Of a stretch of 55,514 bases of DNA, positions 1-7,578 are shown in pieces; position 1 is the first letter of the stretch, and each line of letters starts with the position of its first letter. Source of the stretch: a virus; IMG/VR virus record IMGVR_UViG_3300036781_000044, positions 1 to 55,514 of that record, one strand, 5' to 3'. Below the pieces are notes generated by a model. It did no database searches and was not told where the DNA came from. It saw only the letters and a program-made list of their open reading frames with translations. The position numbers and the translations under genes were made by a program.

Positions 1-39
1 TGCGTCAGTGAGCACGCTTGACGAAATCGAAATGTTCAT
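1..39 (-). CDS. dnaN: Sliding clamp, N-terminal fragment (second copy of the 5' end)
   Basis: These 39 bases encode the first 13 residues of the clamp that is complete at 54304-55377. They are here only because the contig ends overlap. The ATG at 37-39 overlaps the TGA of the nuclease gene (36-38), which gives the true junction of the circular map: nuclease, then clamp, translationally coupled. Confidence 0.9.
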   Translation of the reverse strand, partial: MNISISSSVLTDA

Positions 40-176
40 CGCGTATGCACACTCCAGATCGCGTCTGCGACTTTCTCGTGATCGAAATTACCGATCACGA
101 CGTCAGCTTCACTGCACATAACGAGCCGATCAAGCTTGCCGTGCTTGCGCGCGACGTGCTTGGGATCGAGGATGAC
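1..176. repeat. Terminal direct repeat, left copy
   Basis: Identical to 55339-55514 apart from one substitution (G at 128, A at 55466). This is the overlap expected when a circular or circularly permuted phage genome is assembled as a linear contig, although a true short terminal repeat would look the same. It contains the clamp start codon and the end of the upstream nuclease gene. Confidence 0.95.
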
Positions 177-491
177 GACGAACTGTTCTTGTTTGTGGGG
201 GCCGACAAGATACGGCATCATCGCATCGACATAGATGATGTACCGGCAGAAACTCGTCTTCGCCAGTCGTTCACATGTGATTTCTTGCAGGCGTGGGCTG
301 TCGAAATGCGGCGTCGCGTGCTTGACTTCCCACCACGATGTTTTGTTGCAGACGTTGAACGTAAAATCAGGCGTGCCGCCCTTACGCACGTCTTGAATGG
401 GCACGATGAGCGGCACGTATGTCGCGCGTGGTACTTCAAGCACGTCGAATAAGTCTTGTTTGAGCGGTGTTTCTCGTTTCGCGATTCTCAC
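36..491 (-). CDS. PD-(D/E)XK-fold nuclease, possible junction resolvase or recombination nuclease
   Basis: 151 residues. The core signature is visible: GTPD at 39-42 (Asp42), then WWEVKH with Glu55 and Lys57, then a helix with Gln69, in the order typical of VRR-NUC and Hjc-like members of the PD-(D/E)XK superfamily. These enzymes cut DNA with two metal ions held by the Asp and Glu. The gene is coupled by ATGA overlaps both to the DUF4406 gene upstream (488-491) and to the sliding clamp downstream (36-39), so a role in replication or recombination is the best inference. The substrate, whether branched DNA, ends or host DNA, cannot be read from sequence. Confidence 0.7.
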   Translation of the reverse strand: MRIAKRETPLKQDLFDVLEVPRATYVPLIVPIQDVRKGGTPDFTFNVCNKTSWWEVKHATPHFDSPRLQEITCERLAKTSFCRYIIYVDAMMPYLVGPHKQEQFVVILDPKHVARKHGKLDRLVMCSEADVVIGNFDHEKVADAIWSVHTR

Positions 492-826
492 GATTGCACG
501 CTCTGTGACATGCGAATCAAGCCGCGGGCGTCAGCGGTGTAATAGAAAATCTGCAGTCCGAGGGCGAGCGCGATGCTCAATTCAAGCGTCGCACCCTTCG
601 ACGCCGGATAGCCTGCGAGCAGGATGATCGCGTCGCAGTCGAGCAGCAATCGGATGTCTTCTTTGAGATGATCGGCCCATGACTTGTTCGTGTCGTTCTC
701 GGACTCTTTCTCGTGAGGCGAAACGATTGTCAGGCCTTCTGATCGGAGCAGCGTGCATGCGAGCGTGAACGCTGGGAAGTTGTATTGCGGGTAGCCCGTC
801 ATTGGGCCAGACAGATAGTATTTCAC
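488..826 (-). CDS. DUF4406 / nucleoside 2-deoxyribosyltransferase-like protein
   Basis: 112 residues from a GTG at 824-826. I prefer this start because the upstream gene ends at 828, leaving a one-base gap, and GAGG lies six bases ahead of the GTG; a longer reading from 865 would overlap that gene. The N-terminus YYLSGPMTG is the hallmark of DUF4406, a Rossmann-like family related to nucleoside deoxyribosyltransferases, and the C-terminal part (GATLELSIALALG) fits the same fold. Phage members are common beside nucleotide metabolism genes. Their activity is unproven, so a nucleotide-salvage role is inference. Confidence 0.75.
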   Translation of the reverse strand: MKYYLSGPMTGYPQYNFPAFTLACTLLRSEGLTIVSPHEKESENDTNKSWADHLKEDIRLLLDCDAIILLAGYPASKGATLELSIALALGLQIFYYTADARGLIRMSQSVQS

Positions 827-827
827 G

Positions 828-1025
828 TCACGCCTCGTCGTTGGGATCGTTGAAGATGAACTCAAGACACGGAAACGTCAAAATCGCGCCATTCTCAAAA
901 TGAATGACGACAAACGGATCGCCCTCTTCATCTGCGTCAGACTGTGTGATATCGACGACGCGTAACCCGATGCAGCCGCCAATGACTTCACGAATGTTCT
1001 TGTAATCGCCGTCTGGCACGCTCAC
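828..1025 (-). CDS. Small hypothetical protein
   Basis: 65 residues, acidic, with alternating hydrophobic strands (VVIHFENGAILTF) suggesting a small beta-rich fold. I do not recognise a family. The start overlaps the stop of the upstream gene by four bases (1022-1025), and its TGA sits one base ahead of the GTG of the DUF4406 gene, so it is a member of the leftward operon. Confidence 0.65.
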   Translation of the reverse strand: MSVPDGDYKNIREVIGGCIGLRVVDITQSDADEEGDPFVVIHFENGAILTFPCLEFIFNDPNDEA

Positions 1026-1225
1026 AAGTCTTCTGCCGTCATGACGCGCGTTTCGTGCAATGGCTCAGCATCCGTCCACTTGATCGTCGTTGGCGTCAGT
1101 TCAGCCGGTAGATTCGCGCTGTGGATCGCTTGCTGCATCGCGTCGCTGACGCTTGACGCTTCTGCGACGAGCACGACACATTCTTGCCGCATGATGCGCA
1201 TGAGCTTGACCCGATACGATTTCAT
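1022..1225 (-). CDS. Small hypothetical protein, first gene after a leftward promoter
   Basis: 67 residues beginning MKSYRVKLMRIM. The alternating strand and the helix (SVSDAMQQAIHSAN) suggest a small alpha/beta domain, but no family is recognisable. It is the first gene downstream of the promoter at 1249-1277 and is coupled by ATGA to the next gene. A weak purine-rich GAGAG precedes the ATG by about ten bases. Confidence 0.65.
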   Translation of the reverse strand: MKSYRVKLMRIMRQECVVLVAEASSVSDAMQQAIHSANLPAELTPTTIKWTDAEPLHETRVMTAEDL

Positions 1226-1248
1226 GGGGTTTCTCTCGTGAGTCGCTG

Positions 1249-1277
1249 ACTCTAACAGCGGTATAAATCTGGGTCAA
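1249..1277 (-). promoter_or_regulatory. Leftward sigma70-like promoter in the gap after the polymerase gene
   Basis: Reading the minus strand: TTGACC (1277-1272), a 17-base spacer, then TAGAGT (1254-1249), with the first gene starting at 1225. The -35 box is embedded in a half-site AAGTGCTTGA (minus strand of 1274-1283), the motif that forms the palindromes at 10386-10418 and 48797-48825. A regulator binding there would occlude the -35 region. Confidence 0.6.
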
Positions 1278-1281
1278 GCAC

Positions 1282-4200
1282 TTATTTCGCTTCAGCCCAA
1301 CTTTTCCCTGTCCCGACTTCCCACAAGATCGGCACGGCAAGATCGAACGACTGCTCGTTCAACAGCGCACTGATCTTGTTCGCGGTTTCGACGTCAGGCA
1401 CGTCGCCGCAGATTTCATCGTGAATCGTCATGCGCATCGTGAACCCAAGCTCTTTGCGCATCTTGTAAAGCTCGACGAGCTTTGTTTTCATGATGTCAGC
1501 CGCGCTGCCTTGAATCACGGCGTTCAGTGCTTTGTGGATCTTGAAATCGTTGGGGAAACGTGAGCGACGCCCGAGCATCGTTTTCACATATCCGCGATGC
1601 TTGAACTTGCGATGCAGTTCGTCAGCCGGATTGCACCACTTGTTACAGCTAGACATCGCCAAGTGCATGGCGCGTCGCAACAAGGGTTTGACTTCTGGCA
1701 TCTCACGCGCGTAGATCGCATCGACTTCACGTGCAGGCGCGAGACGCGGATCGCTCGACTGCGTTTCAGCCGCCGTGATTTGATTGCCTTCGTCTTCTGT
1801 AATGAATCCCATCATGACGGCGGTCTTGACGATACCGCCGCCATAGATGCGCATGAAATTGAAATTCTTCATGCCTGAATACGACAGATCAGGCTTGCGC
1901 GGCTGCATGATCGCATACATGAACTTGTGAAAGTTCATGTCCGGTTTCTTCTTGTAAGCGTCGAGCACGCGCTTATTTTGCGCACGACTCGCGAACAAGC
2001 GGTATTCGATCTGTGCCGCGTCACCGGCGAGAAATAGACCGCTGCCCGCGATGTAGAGTTCACGCGGGAAATAGTCGTCACCAAAATCACGCGTGTGATT
2101 GTCGTGATTCGGCACTTGCTGAATGTAGGGCGCAGAGAATCGTCCGCTGACGGTACCGCGTTTTCCCTTGTCATCGTCGATACGTAGTTGATGAAGCTCG
2201 AATCGCAGAATGCCATTGTGATCAATCACGCTGGGATACGCGTTGAACACTTTGCTTCGCAGTGAATCAAGCTGGGCGGCGAATCGCGCTTTGACCACCG
2301 TCGGATGCGTCATGCGTGCGAGCAGCGCATCTTTCGGGCGCTTCGCTTTGAACTCGGGAACTGCGAGTGCAAACCGCTCGAAAAGACGCTGCCACGACTG
2401 CGCGCTATCATCGAACGTGAAACCGGCCTCGGACGAAATCTCTTTGATGAGCCGGAAGTAATGTGCTTCTGACGCGTCTGACATGCGCTTGAATAGCTCC
2501 ATGTCGAGCGGCGCGCCGTTCTTTTCCATCTCGCAGACGATCGGGATCACGGCGTCTTCAAGCGCGCGAACTTTTTGGAGTTCTTGTTCGTCGAGGAGCG
2601 GCCACATGGCAGCTTTGAGTTCTGCTACCGTATTAACGTCACCCTCAGCGCGGACGGCGACTTCTGCGGGCGTGTAATGCGCCATGCGGGTCGGGTCGAG
2701 ATCCATCCCGGCTTTCTCACGACCGAGGAAATCTTTCGCCAGTTCGTTCAGTGCGAAGCGTTTACGATGATCGTCGAGCAGCGCCGCGTAGTGCATGACG
2801 TCGCTGAACTCGCAGCCAAGCTCTGTGAGATCGGCGCCCCACTCGCGCGACATGTGGATATCGAATTTGATGTTGGCGTTCGTGATGCGCTTACGTTTGA
2901 CTTGTTCGTTGAACCAACGACGCATCACATTTTCGTCGAGGTTATCAGGACTGCCCTGATGGCCCCACGGGAAATACTTGCTGCGTCCGTTCCAGCGAAC
3001 AGCCGCGCCAATGGGCTTGTCTTTGCCGTTGAGCCATTCAAGCCCGTTAGTCTCAAAGTCAATTTCGAGGTCATTGACGTTATCAAGAATCGGTGGATCT
3101 TCACGTCGCCACGTCTCGCGCGGTACCGGCTGTTCGCCCAAGAATTGGATCAGCGACGTCGCTTTCGGCGTTTCATCGACTTCAGGGAACGGCGGCACCA
3201 TCACGAGCAATGCGTCACGATGTTCGCGCAGTAAGTCGCGTTCTTCATCGGTCAGCGTGCTCGATTTCGTCACCATCAATTTGCCGCGCTTGTCGTAAAT
3301 CGCATGCTCGTTTGCGGCCAGTCGCGCAATCACGTCAGCAGGCGTCAACTTCGGCACAACGCGCTCTAACGTCTCTGACGCTTGCTGCGCGATCATCTTC
3401 AGCAGATCCGTGTTGATGACAGGCGCGTTGATGTTGACGTGGAGTTCTTGCACCGTGGTGTCAAAACTTTGACTATTGATGAAGTCGAGCGCAGACGGTA
3501 CAGCGGGCTCGACGATGCGCGGGGCGGGTTCTATGACGTCTACAGCGTCGAGCGTCGTTGGATCGAAGCTGACGTCGCTGTCGCCCGGTTCGCTCGTCTC
3601 AGCGTCGTCAGTGACGTCAGACACGCGCTCGGGCGTGACAAGCTCGACAGGCAAATCCTCTGGTAACACAAGCGTGCCTGATTTCTTCACTTCATAGAAC
3701 GTCTCGCCCTCGCCTTGCTTGCCGAGGCCGTTACTCGCACTCAAGCGATCTTTCTGCTTGCATACATCGTATTTGCCGTCAGCGATGGCCGCAAGACGCT
3801 CGTTGAGCGGATACAGACGACTGCCAATGTTGATAATGAAGACGCCGCCAGGCTTCAACGCGCGCATCGTGCGATGAATCAACGGCGCGTAGAAGCCGGC
3901 GCACCACGCATCGAACGTCGCATAGCGGTTGCCACTGCTCGTCTGCTCACCAGGCGCATACCATTCAGTGTCGTAATACGGCGGTGACGTCATCGCGAAA
4001 TCGAACGTCTCGGCAGGTAGCGTGACATCCTCGAAGGGCGATGGATGTATCGTGGCGTTGAACGTGCTACGAAATGACTGGATGAACGCGAGTAGTTGTG
4101 TGAGTCCCGCGACAGTTTTTGTGGAGGGCTCGCAACACGTGTAAGAGTTAACGACAGCGGAGAATCCGAGCATGCGACCGCCCCAGCCGGCACAGGGATC

Positions 4201-4686
4201 GAGCACATGACAATGCTTGTTAAGGCCGTATTCTTTGGCGAGATCACGAGCCACATGTGGTGGAAACTCCTGCACGTATGACGTGCCCTGCACGCCCATG
4301 CCGATCGACGCGTAGAGCAAGTCTTTCGTGTTGCCTTTCTTCTTGTTCAGCAGCACGACACGTGCGAGTCCACGCACGAAGCCGGGATCTTTCAACGCTT
4401 GATACAGACTGATCGGGAAACGCTTCGTGCCGGTGTCGAGACGATGCGGATTGAACATCAATGAGATGCGTTGTCCGCTGCGTTCACCGGCACACAGATT
4501 CGCGTATTCGACCACAGCGTCAAATCGATTCGTCAACAGCGCGGCAAACTGCGGCACGCTGATGTCTTTTAGCTGGGTATGCAACGCAAGCGCGAGCGCG
4601 TCACGCGAGATGTCGGCGCCTGAGACCGCGGTGATCTCGTCGCCAAAGAGGTTGGTATCGGTGTCGAGTGCGACGGTATCGGTCAT
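1282..4686 (-). CDS. DNA amino-methyltransferase / TubC-like / DNA polymerase I fusion
   Basis: 1134 residues in one uninterrupted frame. Residues about 20-345 form an AdoMet-dependent DNA methyltransferase: motif I DPCAGWGGR (163-171) and catalytic SPPYYD (234-239), the arrangement of N4-cytosine or N6-adenine enzymes. Residues 346-400 are an acidic linker. Residues about 447-498 resemble a TubC N-terminal docking domain (LTDEERDLLREHRDALL). The rest is a proofreading family A polymerase: exo I DFET (Asp543, Glu545), exo II NANIKFD (603-609), exo III Asp683 with the usual Tyr replaced by Arg679, polymerase motif A DAAQIEYRLF (889-898), an O-helix with Lys940, Phe944 and Tyr948, and motif C HDE (1089-1091). 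The residue matching Klenow Arg754 is Tyr936. Its ATG overlaps the stop of the upstream nuclease-like gene. It is presumably the phage replicase. Methylation of nascent DNA by the attached domain is inference. Confidence 0.9.
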   Translation of the reverse strand: MTDTVALDTDTNLFGDEITAVSGADISRDALALALHTQLKDISVPQFAALLTNRFDAVVEYANLCAGERSGQRISLMFNPHRLDTGTKRFPISLYQALKDPGFVRGLARVVLLNKKKGNTKDLLYASIGMGVQGTSYVQEFPPHVARDLAKEYGLNKHCHVLDPCAGWGGRMLGFSAVVNSYTCCEPSTKTVAGLTQLLAFIQSFRSTFNATIHPSPFEDVTLPAETFDFAMTSPPYYDTEWYAPGEQTSSGNRYATFDAWCAGFYAPLIHRTMRALKPGGVFIINIGSRLYPLNERLAAIADGKYDVCKQKDRLSASNGLGKQGEGETFYEVKKSGTLVLPEDLPVELVTPERVSDVTDDAETSEPGDSDVSFDPTTLDAVDVIEPAPRIVEPAVPSALDFINSQSFDTTVQELHVNINAPVINTDLLKMIAQQASETLERVVPKLTPADVIARLAANEHAIYDKRGKLMVTKSSTLTDEERDLLREHRDALLVMVPPFPEVDETPKATSLIQFLGEQPVPRETWRREDPPILDNVNDLEIDFETNGLEWLNGKDKPIGAAVRWNGRSKYFPWGHQGSPDNLDENVMRRWFNEQVKRKRITNANIKFDIHMSREWGADLTELGCEFSDVMHYAALLDDHRKRFALNELAKDFLGREKAGMDLDPTRMAHYTPAEVAVRAEGDVNTVAELKAAMWPLLDEQELQKVRALEDAVIPIVCEMEKNGAPLDMELFKRMSDASEAHYFRLIKEISSEAGFTFDDSAQSWQRLFERFALAVPEFKAKRPKDALLARMTHPTVVKARFAAQLDSLRSKVFNAYPSVIDHNGILRFELHQLRIDDDKGKRGTVSGRFSAPYIQQVPNHDNHTRDFGDDYFPRELYIAGSGLFLAGDAAQIEYRLFASRAQNKRVLDAYKKKPDMNFHKFMYAIMQPRKPDLSYSGMKNFNFMRIYGGGIVKTAVMMGFITEDEGNQITAAETQSSDPRLAPAREVDAIYAREMPEVKPLLRRAMHLAMSSCNKWCNPADELHRKFKHRGYVKTMLGRRSRFPNDFKIHKALNAVIQGSAADIMKTKLVELYKMRKELGFTMRMTIHDEICGDVPDVETANKISALLNEQSFDLAVPILWEVGTGKSWAEAK

Positions 4687-5270
4687 GAACTCAAACCAGA
4701 AATTTGTCTACGCAAGCTTGCTGCTCGTTTTTCAAGTCGAGCGAGTCGATCCTGTGGCGTCATAGGCAAAGATTGCCTCACGCTTGAAAACAGTAGTTGA
4801 ATGTTTTCACTTGCCGCGCTGCGTACCAGACTACGCGCGTTGGATCTCCTGATGCGCGGGGAGAAGAAAGCATCTTGCGCCGCCCATAAGATCCAAATAA
4901 AGCGTATGACAGAACCTTCTGCGTAGTTAACAACGATGTAGTTTTCCCCATTGACGATCTTCGACTGATTGATCGTCAATCCAGCGCCCTTACAGATTTT
5001 CACTTCCCAATCGCGTTCATGCCTGCACAGATCGCAATGTCCATTGCCTTTTGTGAATGATCCGCAGTGCTGCACAATCGCTTTCTCGATTTTCTCTGAC
5101 AGATCGCGTGCAATGACACCAGCAGACGGCGGCGTGAAGCCGAAATCCTCGAAAATCGGTCCCACCTTCACGTATAGATTTTTGAGTTTTCTAAACGTCG
5201 AATTGACAGCAGAGATGATGCCTTCGTTTTCATCAAGCGTCAACGGACGATACGAAGGTGGCAGGTTCAT
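4683..5270 (-). CDS. Putative PD-(D/E)XK (restriction-like) nuclease with a Cys-rich insert and coiled C-terminal tail
   Basis: 195 residues from the ATG at 5268-5270, two bases after the stop of the upstream gene; a reading from 5405 would overlap that gene by 130 bases. A helix (SEKIEKAIVQHC) is followed by CDLCRH and then DWEVK (Asp87, Glu89, Lys91), which matches the metal-binding core of PD-(D/E)XK nucleases, and then by strands (YIVVNY, IRFIWIL). The last 26 residues (TPQDRLARLEKRAASLRRQ) are nearly the same as the tail of the protein at 7078-7548. It overlaps the methyltransferase-polymerase start by ATGA, so the two are coupled. A nuclease call rests on the motif alone. Confidence 0.55.
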   Translation of the reverse strand: MNLPPSYRPLTLDENEGIISAVNSTFRKLKNLYVKVGPIFEDFGFTPPSAGVIARDLSEKIEKAIVQHCGSFTKGNGHCDLCRHERDWEVKICKGAGLTINQSKIVNGENYIVVNYAEGSVIRFIWILWAAQDAFFSPRIRRSNARSLVRSAASENIQLLFSSVRQSLPMTPQDRLARLEKRAASLRRQISGLSS

Positions 5271-5272
5271 GC

Positions 5273-5494
5273 TCAGTCTAATTCGACTTTCTTCCCGCTG
5301 ACGATCCGCGTCCCGCTGCTCGCTTTGAGATGCGCTGTGGGCGAATACCCGAAGAACAGCGACTCGTCGCACGTCGCGCAGCGATATCGGCCGGGCCCTA
5401 GCCACTGCAGCGCGCCGCCGCAGTCAGCATGACGCATCGGCGCGCGCTCGCGTCTGACGAGCTTGTGTTCGATTCGTGGCGCTTTATCTGTCAT
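5273..5494 (-). CDS. Small zinc-ribbon protein
   Basis: 73 residues from the ATG at 5492-5494, chosen because it follows the upstream stop by one base. The central part has HADCGG and CATC about 17 residues apart, a plausible zinc knuckle or ribbon, then a basic C-terminus (GTRIVSGKKVELD). No specific family is recognised. Such proteins usually bind nucleic acid or protein, and its operon places it with replication genes. Confidence 0.6.
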   Translation of the reverse strand: MTDKAPRIEHKLVRRERAPMRHADCGGALQWLGPGRYRCATCDESLFFGYSPTAHLKASSGTRIVSGKKVELD

Positions 5495-5495
5495 G

Positions 5496-5738
5496 TCAGC
5501 GCCGATCGTGATCGAAATTGCGCGGCGGATTCTCACGCTCCGGCACGTCACGCATCGAACGACGTGCCGCCATCATCTCATCCGCCAGTTGATACGCGGT
5601 CAGCGCGACCCACGCGAGACGAAGATCGAGATTCTGACGTTCACTCCACTTATGGATCAATTCGCGCATCGCATCACGCGCAATGTCGTCGCGTAACTTG
5701 AGGTCGTTAACGATGCCGTCACGATCGAAAGGTGGCAT
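5496..5738 (-). CDS. Small hypothetical helical protein
   Basis: 80 residues starting MPPFDRDGIV at the ATG 5736-5738, which has AGGAG four bases upstream. A longer frame to 5984 lies over the PLP-enzyme gene and has the Arg/Ser-rich composition of a shadow. The protein is mostly helical and charged. I do not recognise it. Confidence 0.65.
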   Translation of the reverse strand: MPPFDRDGIVNDLKLRDDIARDAMRELIHKWSERQNLDLRLAWVALTAYQLADEMMAARRSMRDVPERENPPRNFDHDRR

Positions 5739-5745
5739 AACACTC

Positions 5746-6432
5746 CTATGCCGCGACGTTCCAAAACAACGCGCCGGGTGACGCATGCTGCTTGACGATG
5801 CGCCACGCTTTGGCATCGAACTCGGGCATTGACGGGAACGGCGGCGGAAAACGTGCTGGTTGATCGAACGCTTCGTCAGCGGTGTAAATCGTCGCTTTGC
5901 CTGCGTCAGGATGATGTCCAACTTTGACGCCGTAAAACGTCGCATCAGGCCATGCCATCTGCAGCGCGCGGGTGAGAGTGCCACTACTCGCGATGCTCCA
6001 GACTTCTGTTGGCTGAACAGGCAGCTTCATTGCGACGTCAGCGAGTGCCAAGAGAAACATGGGAGCGTCGAGCCCAAACGGCAGTAAGCGAGCGCCATAC
6101 TCTGCGCAATACGCCCGCGCTTTTGCCGTCACGTTGCTCAACATGCCGAACGGCACTTCCACGATCGTGGCGCCAGCTTCAATCGCCCGCACTGTCAGCG
6201 GCGCCAGTATCTTGCGTTTCGCACAGAAGATCGTCGCGCGTTTCCCCTGCTCGCGACACGTATGCGCGAGTGCGACTTGTGCGGCGCCGAAGACAGGCGA
6301 CGCGTAGACATACTCGTCGTGCTGATGATCGAGAAAGACCCACAGCGCGCGACGCTTCGTGCCGCCTGGAATTAAGTCGTCACGCACGACATAAATGTTG
6401 TCGTGTAGTTCGATTACAGGCTCAGGCAGCAT
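5746..6432 (-). CDS. PLP-dependent enzyme, fold type II (ACC deaminase / cysteine desulfhydrase-like), short form
   Basis: 228 residues. The start (VVRDDLIPGGTKRRAL) matches the PLP-lysine region of 1-aminocyclopropane-1-carboxylate deaminase and D-cysteine desulfhydrase relatives, with the Schiff-base Lys expected at residue 26. SPVFGAAQVALAH occupies the place of the substrate-binding loop, and WSIASSGTLTRAL that of the glycine-rich phosphate loop. Family enzymes are about 330 residues, so this is a compact version. It overlaps the upstream SLOG gene by 19 bases and has GAGG ahead of its ATG. Its reaction in a phage is unknown; sulfur, amino-acid or base-modification chemistry are all possible. 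Confidence 0.75.
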   Translation of the reverse strand: MLPEPVIELHDNIYVVRDDLIPGGTKRRALWVFLDHQHDEYVYASPVFGAAQVALAHTCREQGKRATIFCAKRKILAPLTVRAIEAGATIVEVPFGMLSNVTAKARAYCAEYGARLLPFGLDAPMFLLALADVAMKLPVQPTEVWSIASSGTLTRALQMAWPDATFYGVKVGHHPDAGKATIYTADEAFDQPARFPPPFPSMPEFDAKAWRIVKQHASPGALFWNVAA

Positions 6433-6899
6433 GCGTCCTCTTCGATGTTTTTACGGGTCCAGATCCACTGATACAACGTATCTTGCGTCAAGTAGATCAG
6501 CGCGCCGTCAGGCACGACGATCCACGCACGACGTTTCGCGCGCATCGCATAGCGCACGGTCGCCCACGTACCAGAACGCAAGATTGGATGTTCTTGTGCA
6601 GGTGTCGCGACGAGTCGCGCGCAATCGTTGACGATGTATTTGTTACGAACGAGTGGCGCGAACGCCGTAAGCCGGTAATCTCCCGGCTGCAGCGGACAGA
6701 CGCCGCGTTGTTTGTGCGTTGAGGGGTGCTCGATGATTTGTGCGTCGAGTGATTGTGCTATCTCGTGGGCTTGCTCGTCAGCGCCTGGCGCGCCGCCATG
6801 ATGCAAGACAGAAATGCCAAAGCGTTGAAAGACGCGCAGCAACGTGTGACGTTGTGCGGGTGTCATGCCTTGACGCGTTCCTGTGAACCCGATGACCAT
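6414..6899 (-). CDS. SLOG-superfamily Rossmann protein (DprA/LOG/YspA-like)
   Basis: 161 residues from the ATG at 6897-6899, which has GGAG five bases upstream; a GTG six bases earlier is possible. The N-terminal GFTGTR, the GGAPGADEQAHEIA loop and SGTWATVRYA are the nucleotide-binding features of the SLOG fold. SLOG proteins bind nucleotides or nucleotide-derived signals and also include DprA. This one ends inside the PLP-enzyme gene, suggesting the two act together. Confidence 0.75.
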   Translation of the reverse strand: MVIGFTGTRQGMTPAQRHTLLRVFQRFGISVLHHGGAPGADEQAHEIAQSLDAQIIEHPSTHKQRGVCPLQPGDYRLTAFAPLVRNKYIVNDCARLVATPAQEHPILRSGTWATVRYAMRAKRRAWIVVPDGALIYLTQDTLYQWIWTRKNIEEDACCLSL

Positions 6900-6926
6900 T
6901 AGCACTCCGACGACGAAGAAAAATGA

Positions 6927-6970
6927 CGGCGCGCTGGCTGCGACAGTTGCCTGCCTTGTCCAGCGCGCCG
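6927..6970. other. 11-bp perfect inverted repeat in an intergenic region
   Basis: Arms 6927-6937 and 6960-6970 (CGGCGCGCTGG and its complement) enclose a 22-base loop. It lies in the 178-base gap between the SLOG gene and the gene at 7078-7548. A second weaker pairing, GGGCT with AGCCC, lies nearby at about 6989-7013. There is no convincing U tract, so it could be a terminator-like hairpin or a protein site. No gene is visible in the gap. Confidence 0.5.
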
Positions 6971-7077
6971 GCCTAGGGAGAAGTTTTAGGGCTATACCCC
7001 GGCGACTGAGCCCGGCGCGTCGCGCAGCCTGTCACGTCGCTGTAACACGACGCACGTTGACTGCGCGACCCGACGTC

Positions 7078-7548
7078 CTAGCTCTGCGTCGCGGCGATCT
7101 TCGCGCGCAGCTTCGCGGCGCGTTCCTCGATCTTCGCGAGCTTCTCCGCGGGCGTCAGCTTCGGCGCGTTCGCACGTGCCGCCTTGCGTTCCTCGGCCGT
7201 CATCGTCGCACGCGTCTTGCGCGGTTCTCCGAACTGATCGCTGTCGAGCGTGAACGACGCGGGGCCCGTCTTGTCGGCGAAAAACGACTTCGAGAATCGC
7301 ACGCTGCCAGCGTAGCCGGCGACGTTGTAGGTGACGGCATTCGATTTGCGCTGCTTATCGTTGCGCACAAGGGACAGATTCATGACCTTCGACTCCTGTG
7401 TCTGCGACGTCGCTTCTGACGTCTGGGAAAGTGCGTCGTTCTGCGACGCGTCTGTTGACGGGGCTGACTGTACCGGAGCGTCGCTCGTCTTGTCAACGCT
7501 CTTTTTCGATTTCTTTGGCTTCGCGGACGTCGCTTTCTTCACGCTCAT
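7078..7548 (-). CDS. Hypothetical basic protein with Lys/Ser-rich N-terminus and coiled C-terminal tail
   Basis: 156 residues. Residues 1-55 are low complexity (Lys, then Ser/Thr/Gln/Asp), residues about 70-105 form a compact segment (NAVTYNVAGYAGSVRFSKSFF), and the last 27 (TPAEKLAKIEERAAKLRAKI) form a charged helix shared with the nuclease-like protein at 4683-5270. GGAG precedes the ATG by nine bases. Function unknown; the shared tail suggests a common binding partner or pairing between the two proteins. Confidence 0.7.
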   Translation of the reverse strand: MSVKKATSAKPKKSKKSVDKTSDAPVQSAPSTDASQNDALSQTSEATSQTQESKVMNLSLVRNDKQRKSNAVTYNVAGYAGSVRFSKSFFADKTGPASFTLDSDQFGEPRKTRATMTAEERKAARANAPKLTPAEKLAKIEERAAKLRAKIAATQS

Positions 7549-7578
7549 GTCTAGGATCTCCTGGGAAAATTCGTCGCG

